Positions 50,648 to 61,098 of a stretch of DNA of 64,000 bases are shown here, one piece after another. The notes under the pieces were generated by a model. The model was given only the letters and a program-made list of their open reading frames with translations, was not told the origin of the DNA and made no database searches. The stretch spans positions 4,950 through 68,949 of the forward strand of contig JBKBLI010000012.1 in NCBI GenBank assembly GCA_046296435.1, read 5' to 3'. A program made the position numbers and the translations under genes. The stretch's first letter is position 1, and each line of letters opens with the position of its first letter. The DNA comes from M3007 sp046296435. GTDB lineage: Bacteria > Bacteroidota > Bacteroidia > Chitinophagales > Saprospiraceae.

Positions 50648-53443
50648 ATGGATAAAAAACTCTTTCTTTTGGACGGACATGCTTTGATCTATCGGGCGCA
50701 TTTTGCGTTTATTGCCCGTCCTCTGTTCAATTCGAAGGGCTGGAACGTATCGGCCGTACAGGGCTTTGTTCGCACCTTATGGGATCTGATTCAAAACCAA
50801 AAACCGACCCATATTGCCGTAGTTTTCGACCCGCATGGCCCTACGTTTCGACACGAAAAATTTGAGTACTACAAAGCAAATCGCGACGCTCAGCCCGAAG
50901 ATATCACCTTTGCCATCCCTTGGGTAGAACGCATCGTCAAGGCGATGAACCTGCCTGTACTCTGCATTCCGGGCTACGAGGCAGACGACGTGATCGGCGC
51001 CATCGCCAAACAAGCGGCCCAAAAAGGCTACGACGTATATATGGTCACGCCCGATAAAGACTACGCCCAATTGGTGGACGAACGTATATTCCTCTACAAG
51101 CCGAGCCGCCAAGGCAACGAAGTGGAAATATGGGACGCTAACAAAGTCTGCGAATACTGGGGTATCCGGCGCGTTGATCAGGTGGTGGATATGCTGGCCC
51201 TCATGGGCGACTCGGTGGATAACATCCCCGGATTGCCGGGAATCGGCGAAAAAACCGCCGCCAAATTGCTCCAGGAATTCGATACCGTCGAAAATCTGAT
51301 TGCCAACGCCGACCAGCTCAAGGGCAAACAGCAACAGATCGTCCGGGAGCATGCCCAGAAGGCCATCGACTCCAAGTGGCTGGCGACCATCGAAACGCAG
51401 GTTCCCGTCGTCTTTGACGACAAGGACTTTGAATTAGAACCGTTTGACAGGGAGGAATTGTCCAGGTTGTTTCGCGAGCTTGAGTTCAAAAGTTTGGCGG
51501 AAGCCATACTCGGCGGCAAAACGCAAGACGCGGCGCCCAAACCGGCGCCGCAGCCTACCCTCTTCGACGAGCAGCCAGGAGCGGCGCCGGCAGCCTCGCC
51601 GGCCTTCGCCCGCGCGTCGCACAACATCGGAAATACGCCGCACGACTACCGCCTCGCGCAAACCGATAAGGACCTCGACGCCTTGCTGGCCCTTCTCCTC
51701 GATTCGCCGGCAGTATGCTACGATTCAGAGACCACAGCCCTTTCTGCGGCTGAGGCCGATCTCGTAGGATTCTCCTTTGCCGTCAAACCCGGAGAAGCCT
51801 GGTATGTACCCATCCCCGCCGAGCGCAAAGCCGCCCAGGCCCTTGTAGATCGCTTCAGGCCGTTTTTCGAAAGCGAAAAGATCGAAAAGATCGGCCAAAA
51901 CCTCAAATACGACGCCATTGTACTGAAAAACTACGGCGTCGAACTGCGCGGCCCCTATTGGGATACCATGTTGGCCCACTACCTGATCGAGCCAGAACTC
52001 CGGCACAACATGAACTATATGGCCGAAACCTACCTCGATTACGCGCCCGTCAAAATAGAAGAGTTAATCGGCAAAAAAGGAAGCGCGCAAGGGTCGATGC
52101 GCGACGTACCCCTCGACCAAATCAAAGAATACGCCTGTGAAGACGCCGATATCACCCTCCGACTCAAAGAGGTTTTGGCGCCCAAACTCGAAGCTGGCGG
52201 ATCGGGACTTGTGCGCCTTTTCCGTGAGGTAGAAACCCCCTTGGTCAAGGTGCTGGCCGATATAGAGCATGCGGGCGTGCGCATCGACGCCGATTTTTTG
52301 AGCGGGTACTCCGCCGAGCTAAGCGCTCAAATTACCGCTTTGGATCAAAAAATTCGCCAACAAGCCGGGTTCGACTTCAACGTGGCCAGCCCTAAACAGG
52401 TCGGAGAAGCGCTTTTTGAAAAATTGAAACTACCCTATCCGGGCAAGAAGATGAAAAGCGGACAATACAGCACGGATGAGGATACGCTGAGCCTACTCGC
52501 CGCCGAGCACCCGATCTGCGCCGATATTCTGAACCACCGCGGCTTGTCCAAGCTGAAAAGCACATACGTGGACGCCCTACCCGCCCTCATCAATCCGCGC
52601 ACAGGCCGCGTCCACTCCTCTTTCAATCAAGCCCTCACAGCCACCGGACGCCTGAGCAGCCAAAATCCCAACCTTCAGAATATCCCCATACGCACCCCCG
52701 AAGGTCGCCGCGTGCGCGAGGCCTTCATACCCCGCGACGAGCAACACGCTATACTCTCTGCCGACTATTCTCAGATCGAACTACGCCTGATCGCCGAGAT
52801 CAGCCGTGAAGAGGCCATGCTCGACGCCTTCCGCCGCGGTCTCGATATCCACCAAAGCACCGCATCCAAGGTGTTTGGCGTGCCGCTCGAAGCCGTCACG
52901 CCCGAACAGCGAAGGGCCGCCAAAACAGTCAACTTTAGCATCATTTACGGCGCGGGCGCCGTCAACCTGTCCAACCAGCTCGGCCTGAGCCGCTCTGAGG
53001 CCAAAACGCTGATCGACAATTACTTCCGCGAATACGCCGGGCTGAAACAATACATGGAGGACATCGTCAAATTCGCCCGCGAAAATGGCTACGTCGAAAC
53101 CCTGCTCGGCCGCCGCCGATATCTGCGCGACATAGATAGCCGCAACGGCATGCAGCGAAGCATGGCCGAACGCATGGCCGTCAATACGCCCATACAAGGC
53201 ACGGCTGCCGATCTGATCAAAGTGGCGATGATCCAAATATGGAACGCCATGCAAATCCATGGACTGCGCAGCAAAATGATTCTCCAAGTGCATGACGAGT
53301 TGGTATTCGACGCTCGAAAAAACGAACTGGACGCCCTCAAAACCCTCGTCCGGGAAAAAATGACCACCGCCCTACCCCAGCTTAAGGTCCCCATTATCGT
53401 CGAAATGGGCGTAGGCGACAATTGGCTGCAAGCGCACGAATAG
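50648..53443 (+). CDS. polA: DNA polymerase I
   Basis: 931 residues, all three domains. 5' nuclease (1-290): LFLLDGHALIYRAHFA, YEADDVIGAIA, VTPDKDYAQLV, GDSVDNIPGLPGIG. 3'-5' exonuclease (about 335-520) looks active: CYDSETTALSA (DxE), IGQNLKYDAIVL, YACEDADITL. Polymerase: motif A SADYSQIELRLIAEIS, motif B RRAAKTVNFSIIYG, motif C LQVHDELVFDA. The Pro/Ala-rich spacer PAPQPTLFDEQPGAAPAASPA separates the first two domains. ATG 50648. Confidence 0.98.
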   Translation: MDKKLFLLDGHALIYRAHFAFIARPLFNSKGWNVSAVQGFVRTLWDLIQNQKPTHIAVVFDPHGPTFRHEKFEYYKANRDAQPEDITFAIPWVERIVKAMNLPVLCIPGYEADDVIGAIAKQAAQKGYDVYMVTPDKDYAQLVDERIFLYKPSRQGNEVEIWDANKVCEYWGIRRVDQVVDMLALMGDSVDNIPGLPGIGEKTAAKLLQEFDTVENLIANADQLKGKQQQIVREHAQKAIDSKWLATIETQVPVVFDDKDFELEPFDREELSRLFRELEFKSLAEAILGGKTQDAAPKPAPQPTLFDEQPGAAPAASPAFARASHNIGNTPHDYRLAQTDKDLDALLALLLDSPAVCYDSETTALSAAEADLVGFSFAVKPGEAWYVPIPAERKAAQALVDRFRPFFESEKIEKIGQNLKYDAIVLKNYGVELRGPYWDTMLAHYLIEPELRHNMNYMAETYLDYAPVKIEELIGKKGSAQGSMRDVPLDQIKEYACEDADITLRLKEVLAPKLEAGGSGLVRLFREVETPLVKVLADIEHAGVRIDADFLSGYSAELSAQITALDQKIRQQAGFDFNVASPKQVGEALFEKLKLPYPGKKMKSGQYSTDEDTLSLLAAEHPICADILNHRGLSKLKSTYVDALPALINPRTGRVHSSFNQALTATGRLSSQNPNLQNIPIRTPEGRRVREAFIPRDEQHAILSADYSQIELRLIAEISREEAMLDAFRRGLDIHQSTASKVFGVPLEAVTPEQRRAAKTVNFSIIYGAGAVNLSNQLGLSRSEAKTLIDNYFREYAGLKQYMEDIVKFARENGYVETLLGRRRYLRDIDSRNGMQRSMAERMAVNTPIQGTAADLIKVAMIQIWNAMQIHGLRSKMILQVHDELVFDARKNELDALKTLVREKMTTALPQLKVPIIVEMGVGDNWLQAHE

Positions 53444-53825
53444 AAAAAAGATTGGCAATATTTACAAAACATGCCGATCTTGCTCAAAAGACGGCCGGCT
53501 TGGAAACAGCGGCTAGCCCAGACCGGCAAGTGGAGGAACCACAGATATCGGGAAAATAGCTCCGGCTTCAAATATGTCGAACAGCACTACGCGTAGTGAA
53601 CGCATTTGCTTCATTCACGGCTTTTGATGAGCGAGGGAATAATTTCCCTGCAATTGTGCGCCTGAAATTTCCGCGAGATTTAGCGCTGTGTAAAGGCAGA
53701 TTTTGATTTCAGCGCGAGGCATGCGTTTTTGCAATGTGCGGCGGCGATTCCTCGCTGAAAATTTGTATGCAAATTCTACGTATCGTTGCGCAACTCACCG
53801 CGCTTTTGGCGCGTTTATTACAATC
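53444..53825. other. Intergenic region after polA
   Basis: 382 bases up to the chosen start of the secreted propeller gene. No RNA motif, repeat or TAnnTTTG element was recognised on either strand; short frames here are without homology. Confidence 0.45.
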
Positions 53826-56000
53826 ATGAGCGGTGAGAAAATAAATAAGCCCTGTTTGAGATTGCGGCGATACGTATCCGTGTCGTTTGGCGAATGGCGT
53901 TCCTCCGCTTGTTGCCAGTTCTCTCACGCGCAAGCAGCCTTCATCTTGCTCTTTTTTTCCCTCAGCATGTACGCCCAACTGCCGATAGACTGGGACCGTA
54001 CCATTGGCGGCGTATCGTGGGAAGAGCTCAACGGGCTGGCGCAGTCGCCCGATGGCATCTTGTTGGGCGGCGCCTCGCGGTCGGGCGATCAATTCGGGAG
54101 GCCGGGCGACCAATCCTGGAATTTGCTTTTTGTCAAGATCAACTTGCAGGGACAAACGCTTTGGAGCCGCATGTACGGCGGCGCACAGGATGAGCGCCTG
54201 TGGGCGCTCATTGCCACCTCAGATGGCGGCTACATCGCCGGGGGATACTCCTACTCGGGAGCAAGCGGCGACAAAACGCAGGCAAACAGGGGCGATATGG
54301 ATATTTGGATCGTCAAACTCAATGCCGCAGGTCAGTTGATGTGGGAGCGCGCCTACGGAGGCGCGGGGCGCGACGAACTGTTTGCCATACAGGAAATGCC
54401 CGACGGATCCGGGTATTTGCTGGGGGGCCATTCTACATCCGACGCCGGCGGCGAAAAAAGCGAAAATAGCCGCGGCGGCCAGGACTTCTGGATCCTGCGC
54501 ATCGCGCCCAACGGCGACCTGCTCTGGGACGCCACCATAGGCGGCGACAGTTACGACCAAATCTATGATCTCAAATGGACGCCCGACGGCATGATCCTCC
54601 TCTCCGGCGGGACGCTCTCCACGCCCGGAACAGGCGAGGTCGGCCCTGCCGAAGCGCAAGGAAGCATTGACTTTTGGATCCTCAAATACGATCCCTACGC
54701 ACGGCAAATCCTTTGGGACAAACGATACGGCAGCGACGGCGTTGACTTCGCCTATGCGCTCTGGCCCTGCTCCGACGGCCGTATCTTGTTGGGCGGCACA
54801 TCCGGCAGCGCCACTTCGACGCCCACGCCATACGACAACGGGAAAAACACGCCCTTCTATGGCGGTATGAGCGATTACTGGCTGCTCGAACTCAACGCCG
54901 AAGGCGACAAAATCCGAGAGTGGAGCTTCGGCGGCTCCGAGCAGGATGACCTTTACTACATCCACGAAAACGAACTGGGTCAAATCACCCTCTGCGGACT
55001 GAGTAATTCGCCTCCCAACGGCGCCAAAACTTCGCCCCTGCGCGGCGGCTACGACTTCTGGATTGTCCAACTTGGACCCGACGGCATCCCACGCTGGCAG
55101 ATGACACTCGGAAGCGCCGGCAACGATGCCTTGACCAGAATGAACCAACTGACCGACGGCTCCTACTTGTTCATCGGCAACTCCGACAGCCCGGCGGGCG
55201 GCGAAAAATCGCAAGCCTCTTTTGGCGTCAATGACTTCTGGGTAATCAAGACGCGCTGCGATGCAAAAGTCCGGATAACGCCGCTACCCTACCCTTCGCG
55301 CTGCTCGCCCCACCCCGGCGCCGAAGCCATACCCCTCGATGCGCTCAAGCCTGTCCGCTACCGCTGGCAGAATGGCCACGAAGGGCCGATCCTTCAGCCC
55401 ATACCCGCTATTGGAATGCTTTTAGCGGTGCGTATCTTGGACGACAATAGCTGCATTGCCCGGGATACGTCGCCCGCCTGGGAACCGCCGCCGCCGCCCG
55501 GCATTCTCGACGCCGGGGCGCGCATTATGCAGCAAGACAACAGGCTTAGCCTATTCCCGCCGCGCCCCGACTTAGACTATCTGTGGAGTACCGGCGAGAC
55601 CGCTCCCGAGATCGTCGCGACGCTCCCCGGTCTTTATTCCCTCACCTTGAGCGACGCCGACGGGTGCAGCGCCACGCTCAGCGCACAAATTTTTTTTGAA
55701 AAAAAATACAAAATCTGGGCTCCTAACGTTTTTAAGCCCGATCGAAGCGGGTTAAACGACCACTTTTCACTTTTTTCCAACGATTCGGGCACGCTTATTC
55801 GCTCGCTGAGGATTTATGACCGTTGGGGTAGTATTGTTTTTGAAAAAAACAATTTTGCCGTCAATAACGAATGGGAAGGCTGGGATGGGCGCATCCGAAA
55901 CAAAGACGCCAATCCTGACGTTTATGTCTGGCTTGCGCAAATTCAGTATCCCGACGGCGAAACGGTTTATTTTTCCGGAAACGTCACCTTGGTGCGCTGA
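53826..56000 (+). CDS. Secreted seven-bladed repeat protein with T9SS type-B sorting domain
   Basis: About 724 residues. A signal-like stretch AAFILLFFSLSMYAQ precedes seven repeats of roughly 60-70 residues, each with GG-x-x-x-D at its start and closing with WNLLFVKI, DIWIVKL, DFWILRI, DFWILKY, DYWLLEL, DFWIVQL and DFWVIKT: most likely a seven-bladed beta-propeller. A linker with one or two Ig/PKD-like segments (YLWSTGETAPEIVA) leads to the C-terminal CHU_C/T9SS type-B domain (IWAPNVFKPDRSGLNDHF, LRIYDRWGSIVFEK, NPDVYVWLAQIQYPDG). Start uncertain: ATG 53826 or an upstream start at 53703. Confidence 0.85.
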   Translation: MSGEKINKPCLRLRRYVSVSFGEWRSSACCQFSHAQAAFILLFFSLSMYAQLPIDWDRTIGGVSWEELNGLAQSPDGILLGGASRSGDQFGRPGDQSWNLLFVKINLQGQTLWSRMYGGAQDERLWALIATSDGGYIAGGYSYSGASGDKTQANRGDMDIWIVKLNAAGQLMWERAYGGAGRDELFAIQEMPDGSGYLLGGHSTSDAGGEKSENSRGGQDFWILRIAPNGDLLWDATIGGDSYDQIYDLKWTPDGMILLSGGTLSTPGTGEVGPAEAQGSIDFWILKYDPYARQILWDKRYGSDGVDFAYALWPCSDGRILLGGTSGSATSTPTPYDNGKNTPFYGGMSDYWLLELNAEGDKIREWSFGGSEQDDLYYIHENELGQITLCGLSNSPPNGAKTSPLRGGYDFWIVQLGPDGIPRWQMTLGSAGNDALTRMNQLTDGSYLFIGNSDSPAGGEKSQASFGVNDFWVIKTRCDAKVRITPLPYPSRCSPHPGAEAIPLDALKPVRYRWQNGHEGPILQPIPAIGMLLAVRILDDNSCIARDTSPAWEPPPPPGILDAGARIMQQDNRLSLFPPRPDLDYLWSTGETAPEIVATLPGLYSLTLSDADGCSATLSAQIFFEKKYKIWAPNVFKPDRSGLNDHFSLFSNDSGTLIRSLRIYDRWGSIVFEKNNFAVNNEWEGWDGRIRNKDANPDVYVWLAQIQYPDGETVYFSGNVTLVR

Positions 56001-56016
56001 TATGTCGAAAAAGCGC

Positions 56017-56024
56017 TAATTTTG
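56017..56024 (+). promoter_or_regulatory. -7 promoter-like element upstream of the MoxR gene
   Basis: TAATTTTG followed by CGGCCGC; 119 bases before ATG 56144, so the leader would be long. Confidence 0.5.
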
Positions 56025-56143
56025 CGGCCGCTTTTGCCTTTTGCTCCCCTGTCCGGAAAAAAATGCGGGCTTCGGGCAACGGCGCGACGTATTGTGCGAA
56101 GATCGGCAAGAGAGATTCATTTTATTGACACACAAAATAAGAC

Positions 56144-57103
<960 letters not shown>

Positions 57104-57178
57104 TTCACACATCCCAAAATAGGTTTGCGCTTCTTTTTTCGAAACCCCTTCTGAGTTCGCAACCGCCCAACCACATCC

Positions 57179-58528
57179 ATGGATACCATCGTTACCATAG
57201 CTCAGTTTTTGCTAAGCCTGTCGCTCCTCATCGTACTGCACGAATTGGGTCACTTTTTGCCGGCCAAATGGTTCAAGGCCAAAGTCGAAAAGTTCTATCT
57301 CTTTTTCGATGCCCCGCCTTTCAACTCGCTGTGGAAGGTCAAGCGCGGCGAAACGGAGTACGGCATCGGTTGGCTGCCTCTCGGCGGCTATGTCAAGATA
57401 TCGGGTATGGTGGACGAAAGCATGGATACCGAAGCCCTTCGCGCCGAACCGCAGCCCTGGGAGTTTCGCTCTAAACCGGCCTGGCAACGCCTGATCATCA
57501 TGATCGGGGGCGTGACCATCAATTTTTTGCTCGGGTTCTTTATCTTTGCCATGCTGCTCTGGGCTATGGGCAAGGCCTATGTGCCAAGCGCCGAATTGCG
57601 CTACGGCATTGCAATGGATTCGCTGCTGATCGAGCAGGGATTGCGCAGCGGCGATCGCATCGTCCGCATTGGCGAGCGCCCGTTCGATCGCTTCGACCCG
57701 GGCGCTTTTGTGCAAGCGGTTGTGTTCAATGGCGAGCGGCGCGTAGAAGTAATACGCGACGACCAACCGCTCACGGTCACACTCAGCGACGACATCGCCA
57801 AGATCCTCACCGGAGCCAAGGGGCAGCGCAGCAGCCTCATGGGGCCGCGCATCCCTTTCGAGGTGTTGGAACTGGCGCCCGGACAGCCCGCCGAGCAGGC
57901 CGGTATAAAAAAGGGCGACCGCATTATTGAATTCAACGGCGAGTCGACTCCCTACTACGATCAATTCGTCGTATTGGCGCGAGCCAACAAGGGACAAAAG
58001 GTAAACATCGGCATCCTGCGCGGCGAAGACACCCTACGCATACCGATTACCCTTACTCCGCAAGGTACAATTGGGGTGCAAGCCCGCACCGCCGGATGGT
58101 TCAAAGAGGAGCGTCAGCGCTACAACCTCTTCCAGGCCTTGCCGGCCGGCGTCGGCATGGGCATAGACTTCCTTCGCAACCAGATGCGCGCTTTCGGCAT
58201 GATGTTCAGCGGCCAAATCGGCGTGCGCGAAAATCTGGGCAGCATCATCAGCATTGGCAAGTTGTACGGCACAGAGTGGAATTGGGAGCGCTTCTGGACC
58301 CTTACGGCGTCGTTGAGCATCCTGCTGGCCTTTATGAACTTGCTGCCCATTCCGGCGCTCGATGGCGGTTATGTGGTCTTCCTGATCTGGGAAGTGATCA
58401 GCGGACGCAAAGTCAGCGACTCGGTCATGGAAAAAGCCGTAACGGTTGGCTTCTTTCTCCTGTTAGGTCTAATGCTCTTCGCCCTCGGCAACGACATCTG
58501 GAAACACTGGTTGCAGCGTTTGTTCTAA
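57179..58528 (+). CDS. rseP: RseP-type intramembrane metalloprotease (site-2 protease)
   Basis: 449 residues. Zinc motif HELGH (21-25) in helix 1, the second motif LLPIPALDGGYVVF (Asp ligand) near the C-terminus, four transmembrane helices, and PDZ domains in the periplasmic loop (about 120-330; SLLIEQGLRSGDRIVRIGE, QPAEQAGIKKGDRIIEFNGE). It cleaves anti-sigma factors inside the membrane; the RskA-type protein at 7726 is one possible substrate, as an inference. Confidence 0.95.
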   Translation: MDTIVTIAQFLLSLSLLIVLHELGHFLPAKWFKAKVEKFYLFFDAPPFNSLWKVKRGETEYGIGWLPLGGYVKISGMVDESMDTEALRAEPQPWEFRSKPAWQRLIIMIGGVTINFLLGFFIFAMLLWAMGKAYVPSAELRYGIAMDSLLIEQGLRSGDRIVRIGERPFDRFDPGAFVQAVVFNGERRVEVIRDDQPLTVTLSDDIAKILTGAKGQRSSLMGPRIPFEVLELAPGQPAEQAGIKKGDRIIEFNGESTPYYDQFVVLARANKGQKVNIGILRGEDTLRIPITLTPQGTIGVQARTAGWFKEERQRYNLFQALPAGVGMGIDFLRNQMRAFGMMFSGQIGVRENLGSIISIGKLYGTEWNWERFWTLTASLSILLAFMNLLPIPALDGGYVVFLIWEVISGRKVSDSVMEKAVTVGFFLLLGLMLFALGNDIWKHWLQRLF

Positions 58529-58640
58529 ATGGCAAACTTCGCGCGCAGGCCATTTTTTCACAAAGACCTAACCGCGCGCGCCGCGCCCGCACCTCTGTCC
58601 GCACATCCCGCGCCCTTTCGTTTACCACGACCGACACGAT

Positions 58641-59177
58641 ATGCGCAACTATTTTGAGTTTTTTGACTTGCCGACGTCCTTTCAGATAGACGAGGCCGAA
58701 CTCAAACGTCGGTATTACGACAATTCGAAACGCTACCATCCGGATTTTCACACCCATGCCGATGCCGCCCGGCAGGCGGAGATGCTCGAAATGGCTTCGC
58801 TCAACAACGAGGCTTGGCGTACGCTTGCCAATCACGAATCCCGCACTCGCCATTTGCTCCAGTTGCACGGACTCATGCGCGACGAGCGCCAAACGCCCGC
58901 CATGCCGCCCGACTTCCTGATGGAAGTCATGGAAATCAACGAAGCGTTGATGGATTTGCAAATGGATCCGGATCCCAATAACGCTGAACGCGCGCGCCAA
59001 GCCATTGAGGCCCTCCGAGCCCAACTCGAAAGCGAGGCTGAAAGTCTGAAGCGTCAGTGGCAGGGACCTGAAGACCTTCAAACTCTGAAGAAAATCGAAG
59101 AAAATTTTTACAAAAAAAGATATTTGCTTCGCATTGACGAAAACTTGCGTAACTTTGCGGCCCATTCAGACGAATAG
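58641..59177 (+). CDS. hscB: Fe-S cluster co-chaperone HscB
   Basis: 178 residues. J-domain at the N-terminus (NYFEFFDLPTSFQIDEAELKRRYYDNSKRYHPDF, HPD at 33-35) and a C-terminal three-helix cluster-transfer domain (FLMEVMEINEAL, YKKRYLLRIDENLRNF). It stimulates HscA on IscU. No isc genes are near. Its stop codon TAG ends at 59177, sharing its last G with the tRNA-Leu 5' end, and its last codons contain the tRNA promoter. Confidence 0.92.
   Translation: MRNYFEFFDLPTSFQIDEAELKRRYYDNSKRYHPDFHTHADAARQAEMLEMASLNNEAWRTLANHESRTRHLLQLHGLMRDERQTPAMPPDFLMEVMEINEALMDLQMDPDPNNAERARQAIEALRAQLESEAESLKRQWQGPEDLQTLKKIEENFYKKRYLLRIDENLRNFAAHSDE
59150..59157 (+). promoter_or_regulatory. -7 promoter element of tRNA-Leu inside hscB
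   Basis: TAACTTTG, read in hscB as part of R-N-F; 19 bases before the tRNA 5' end. Confidence 0.65.
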
Positions 59178-59258
59178 CGGGAATGGCGGAATGGTAGACG
59201 CGTTGGTCTCAAACACCAATGACCACAAGTCGTGCGAGTTCGAGTCTCGCTTCCCGCA
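59177..59258 (+). tRNA. tRNA-Leu (CAA)
   Basis: 82 bases. Acceptor GCGGGAA (59177-59183) pairs with TTCCCGC (59251-59257); discriminator A at 59258. D-arm with GGTAGACGCG, anticodon stem TTGGT/ACCAA, loop CTCAAAC with anticodon CAA (reads UUG), a long variable arm typical of tRNA-Leu, and T-arm GCGAG-TTCGAGT-CTCGC. CCA is not encoded (CAC follows). Its first base is the last base of the hscB stop codon. Confidence 0.95.
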
Positions 59259-59266
59259 CACCTAAG

Positions 59267-59297
59267 AGACGGCAGCTACGGCGCGCCGTCTTTTTTT
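59267..59297 (+). terminator. Intrinsic terminator after tRNA-Leu
   Basis: AGACGGC (59267-59273) and GCCGTCT (59285-59291) followed by T-tract 59291-59297. Confidence 0.85.
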
Positions 59298-59545
59298 ATT
59301 CCGATCCGCGCGTCTGGCAAAAGGACCTAAATGTCGCAGCGGAAATGCGTTTCTAAAGATTCGACCTCGGTTCTTGCGCTGAAAGCCATACATTTGCGAT
59401 GCAGGATCGGGCGCCCCCACCCCTGCGCAAGCCTACCCTTTTGCCCCAAAAATAATGCGATGCAGAGGCGTAAGCGCAGGGCGCAGGCCTAAGCAAGGGC
59501 TAAGAAGGGGAGGCGCGAACGGCAAGCGCTTCTTCGCGGGCCTTT

Positions 59546-60289
59546 TCAATACAACTTGGCCATGGAGGGGCGGGTCAGACTGTAGCGCAGGAAAATGTGC
59601 GCGCCTACGTTGTTCATGCGCGACTCCCGGACGGTTTTTCCGGTGAGATCAAGCTCGCCGTAGGCCTCGAATCCCGCGGAGAGCAGACGGGTTTCGCCGA
59701 GGGTTCGGCCGGCGCTCAGGCGTATGGAAAACAACTGTCCGCGGTTGGATCCTATGGGTTTTTTGGGATCAAAAAAGGCCTCCATGTTGCTCCGGATCTC
59801 GTTATCGCCTATGCTGTTGGTAAGCGTAGAAGCGCCGAATCCCGTATCCCAGACGAATTTGTAGCCGCCCAGAAAAGAAAAGAAAAAAAGGTCGTCCTGA
59901 TCGAAATACGTCTTTCCCAATCCCAACGTGACGCCATAAGCCATCTCGCGGAAGCTCGAAGTGCTGCTCATGGCCTCGGCAACGGCCGCAATAGGCAACT
60001 CGCTGTGCGAAAGCAATCCGGTAAAACCAAAGCGCGGCTGTGCGAACGAGTGCCGCAGGCGGAAGTCGTCCTCAAAATCTTTCCAGGTGTAAGTCAGGTT
60101 GCGGTTGTGATACGTTTTCTGGATGATGCTGAACTGATTGAACAGCGCCGTTTTTTCGAAGCGGGTCTGGTGCCAAAGATAAGACCCGCCGCCGTTGAGT
60201 CCAACTTCAAATTGAAACTTCTGGCCCATGAGCGGAAGGGCGAACAGGCTGGCGCCCAGAAAAAGGACAAAAAATAAAGTTCTCATCAT
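59546..60289 (-). CDS. Outer-membrane beta-barrel protein of unknown role
   Basis: 247 residues. Signal peptide (RTLFFVLFLGASLFALPLMGQ), then alternating strands (FQFEVGLNGGGSYLW, AYGVTLGLGKTYF, DLFFFSFLGGYKFVWD, LFSIRLSAGRTLG) ending HIFLRYSLTRPSMAKLY, close to a Phe/Tyr beta-signal. No recognised family. Two ATGs in a row (60289/60286). A TACATTTG element lies about 95 bases upstream on the minus strand. Confidence 0.75.
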   Translation of the reverse strand: MMRTLFFVLFLGASLFALPLMGQKFQFEVGLNGGGSYLWHQTRFEKTALFNQFSIIQKTYHNRNLTYTWKDFEDDFRLRHSFAQPRFGFTGLLSHSELPIAAVAEAMSSTSSFREMAYGVTLGLGKTYFDQDDLFFFSFLGGYKFVWDTGFGASTLTNSIGDNEIRSNMEAFFDPKKPIGSNRGQLFSIRLSAGRTLGETRLLSAGFEAYGELDLTGKTVRESRMNNVGAHIFLRYSLTRPSMAKLY

Positions 60290-60383
60290 TGCGTGGCAAT
60301 AGTGCTTGTGAACAAAGACGCAAACGGGATTCTACCAACGCGGGCAAATGGGATTAAGCGATTAAAAAGGCCGTAGGGATGCG

Positions 60384-60391
60384 CAAATGTA
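60384..60391 (-). promoter_or_regulatory. -7 promoter-like element of the barrel gene
   Basis: CAAATGTA, i.e. TACATTTG on the minus strand; 94 bases from the ATG. Confidence 0.45.
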
Positions 60392-60553
60392 CGGCGTTTG
60401 ACGCAACCCGAAGCCAAAAGTCAGGATATGGCAAAAATTTAACATTTTTTTGAATGCCATACTCCATCAAGGCTGCAATAAACGGACCACAATCGACATT
60501 TATATGCAGTTTTAATCCAAATCATCCTTTTTCACCTAAATTCTGGTATCCGT

Positions 60554-60973
60554 ATGTCAAAGTTTTTTTGGGGAATCAACCTGGTAGCCTTCAGCGCATT
60601 GCTCAGCCTGAGCGCTTGTAAAAAAGAAAACGAACCTTCGTTCAAAGACCGCCTGACCGGGGGCTGGCAAAGCGGCAAAGTGAACTTCAATGGGGCTGAT
60701 GTGAGCGCGCTGGTCAAATTTGATCTGGAGCTACGCGCCAACCGCACGTTCAAGCTCGACCTCACGACCCTGATCCCGCCCGCCCAATCTTCTACGCAGT
60801 ACTTCAGCGGCGACTGGCAGGAAGATGCGCAAAAGCAAAGCCTTACGCTGTCGATCAGCAACAGCAATCAGCCGCCCAGCACCATTTACATCGAAGATCT
60901 GAACGACCAAAAAATGGAAGCGGAGATCAACTTCGAGGGCAATCGTTACAGAGTTAGTTTCGTCAAAAAGTAA
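60554..60973 (+). CDS. Small lipoprotein, lipocalin-like
   Basis: 139 residues. Lipobox LLSLSAC (Cys22) followed by KKENEPS, so an envelope lipoprotein. The rest is beta-rich with the pattern RLTGGWQSGKVNFNG at the start and VKFDLELRANRTFKLDL, a lipocalin-like arrangement common in Bacteroidota lipoproteins (GxW near the N-terminus). Ligand unknown. No operon partner; the regulator gene begins after 125 bases with its own promoter. Confidence 0.75.
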   Translation: MSKFFWGINLVAFSALLSLSACKKENEPSFKDRLTGGWQSGKVNFNGADVSALVKFDLELRANRTFKLDLTTLIPPAQSSTQYFSGDWQEDAQKQSLTLSISNSNQPPSTIYIEDLNDQKMEAEINFEGNRYRVSFVKK

Positions 60974-61073
60974 ATACCCAGGCGCCCTAAACGCTTCACG
61001 ATTACAGTTGGATATTTTCACACATGCGGTCCGATGCTGCAATTTGCGTCGGGCCGCTATTGTTTTTTCGCCG

Positions 61074-61081
61074 TAACTTTG
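61074..61081 (+). promoter_or_regulatory. -7 promoter element of the XRE-DUF3109 pair
   Basis: TAACTTTG, 17 bases before ATG 61099; the longer frame from 61024 would start upstream of it. Confidence 0.7.
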
Positions 61082-61098
61082 CCGCGCTTTATCTCGAA

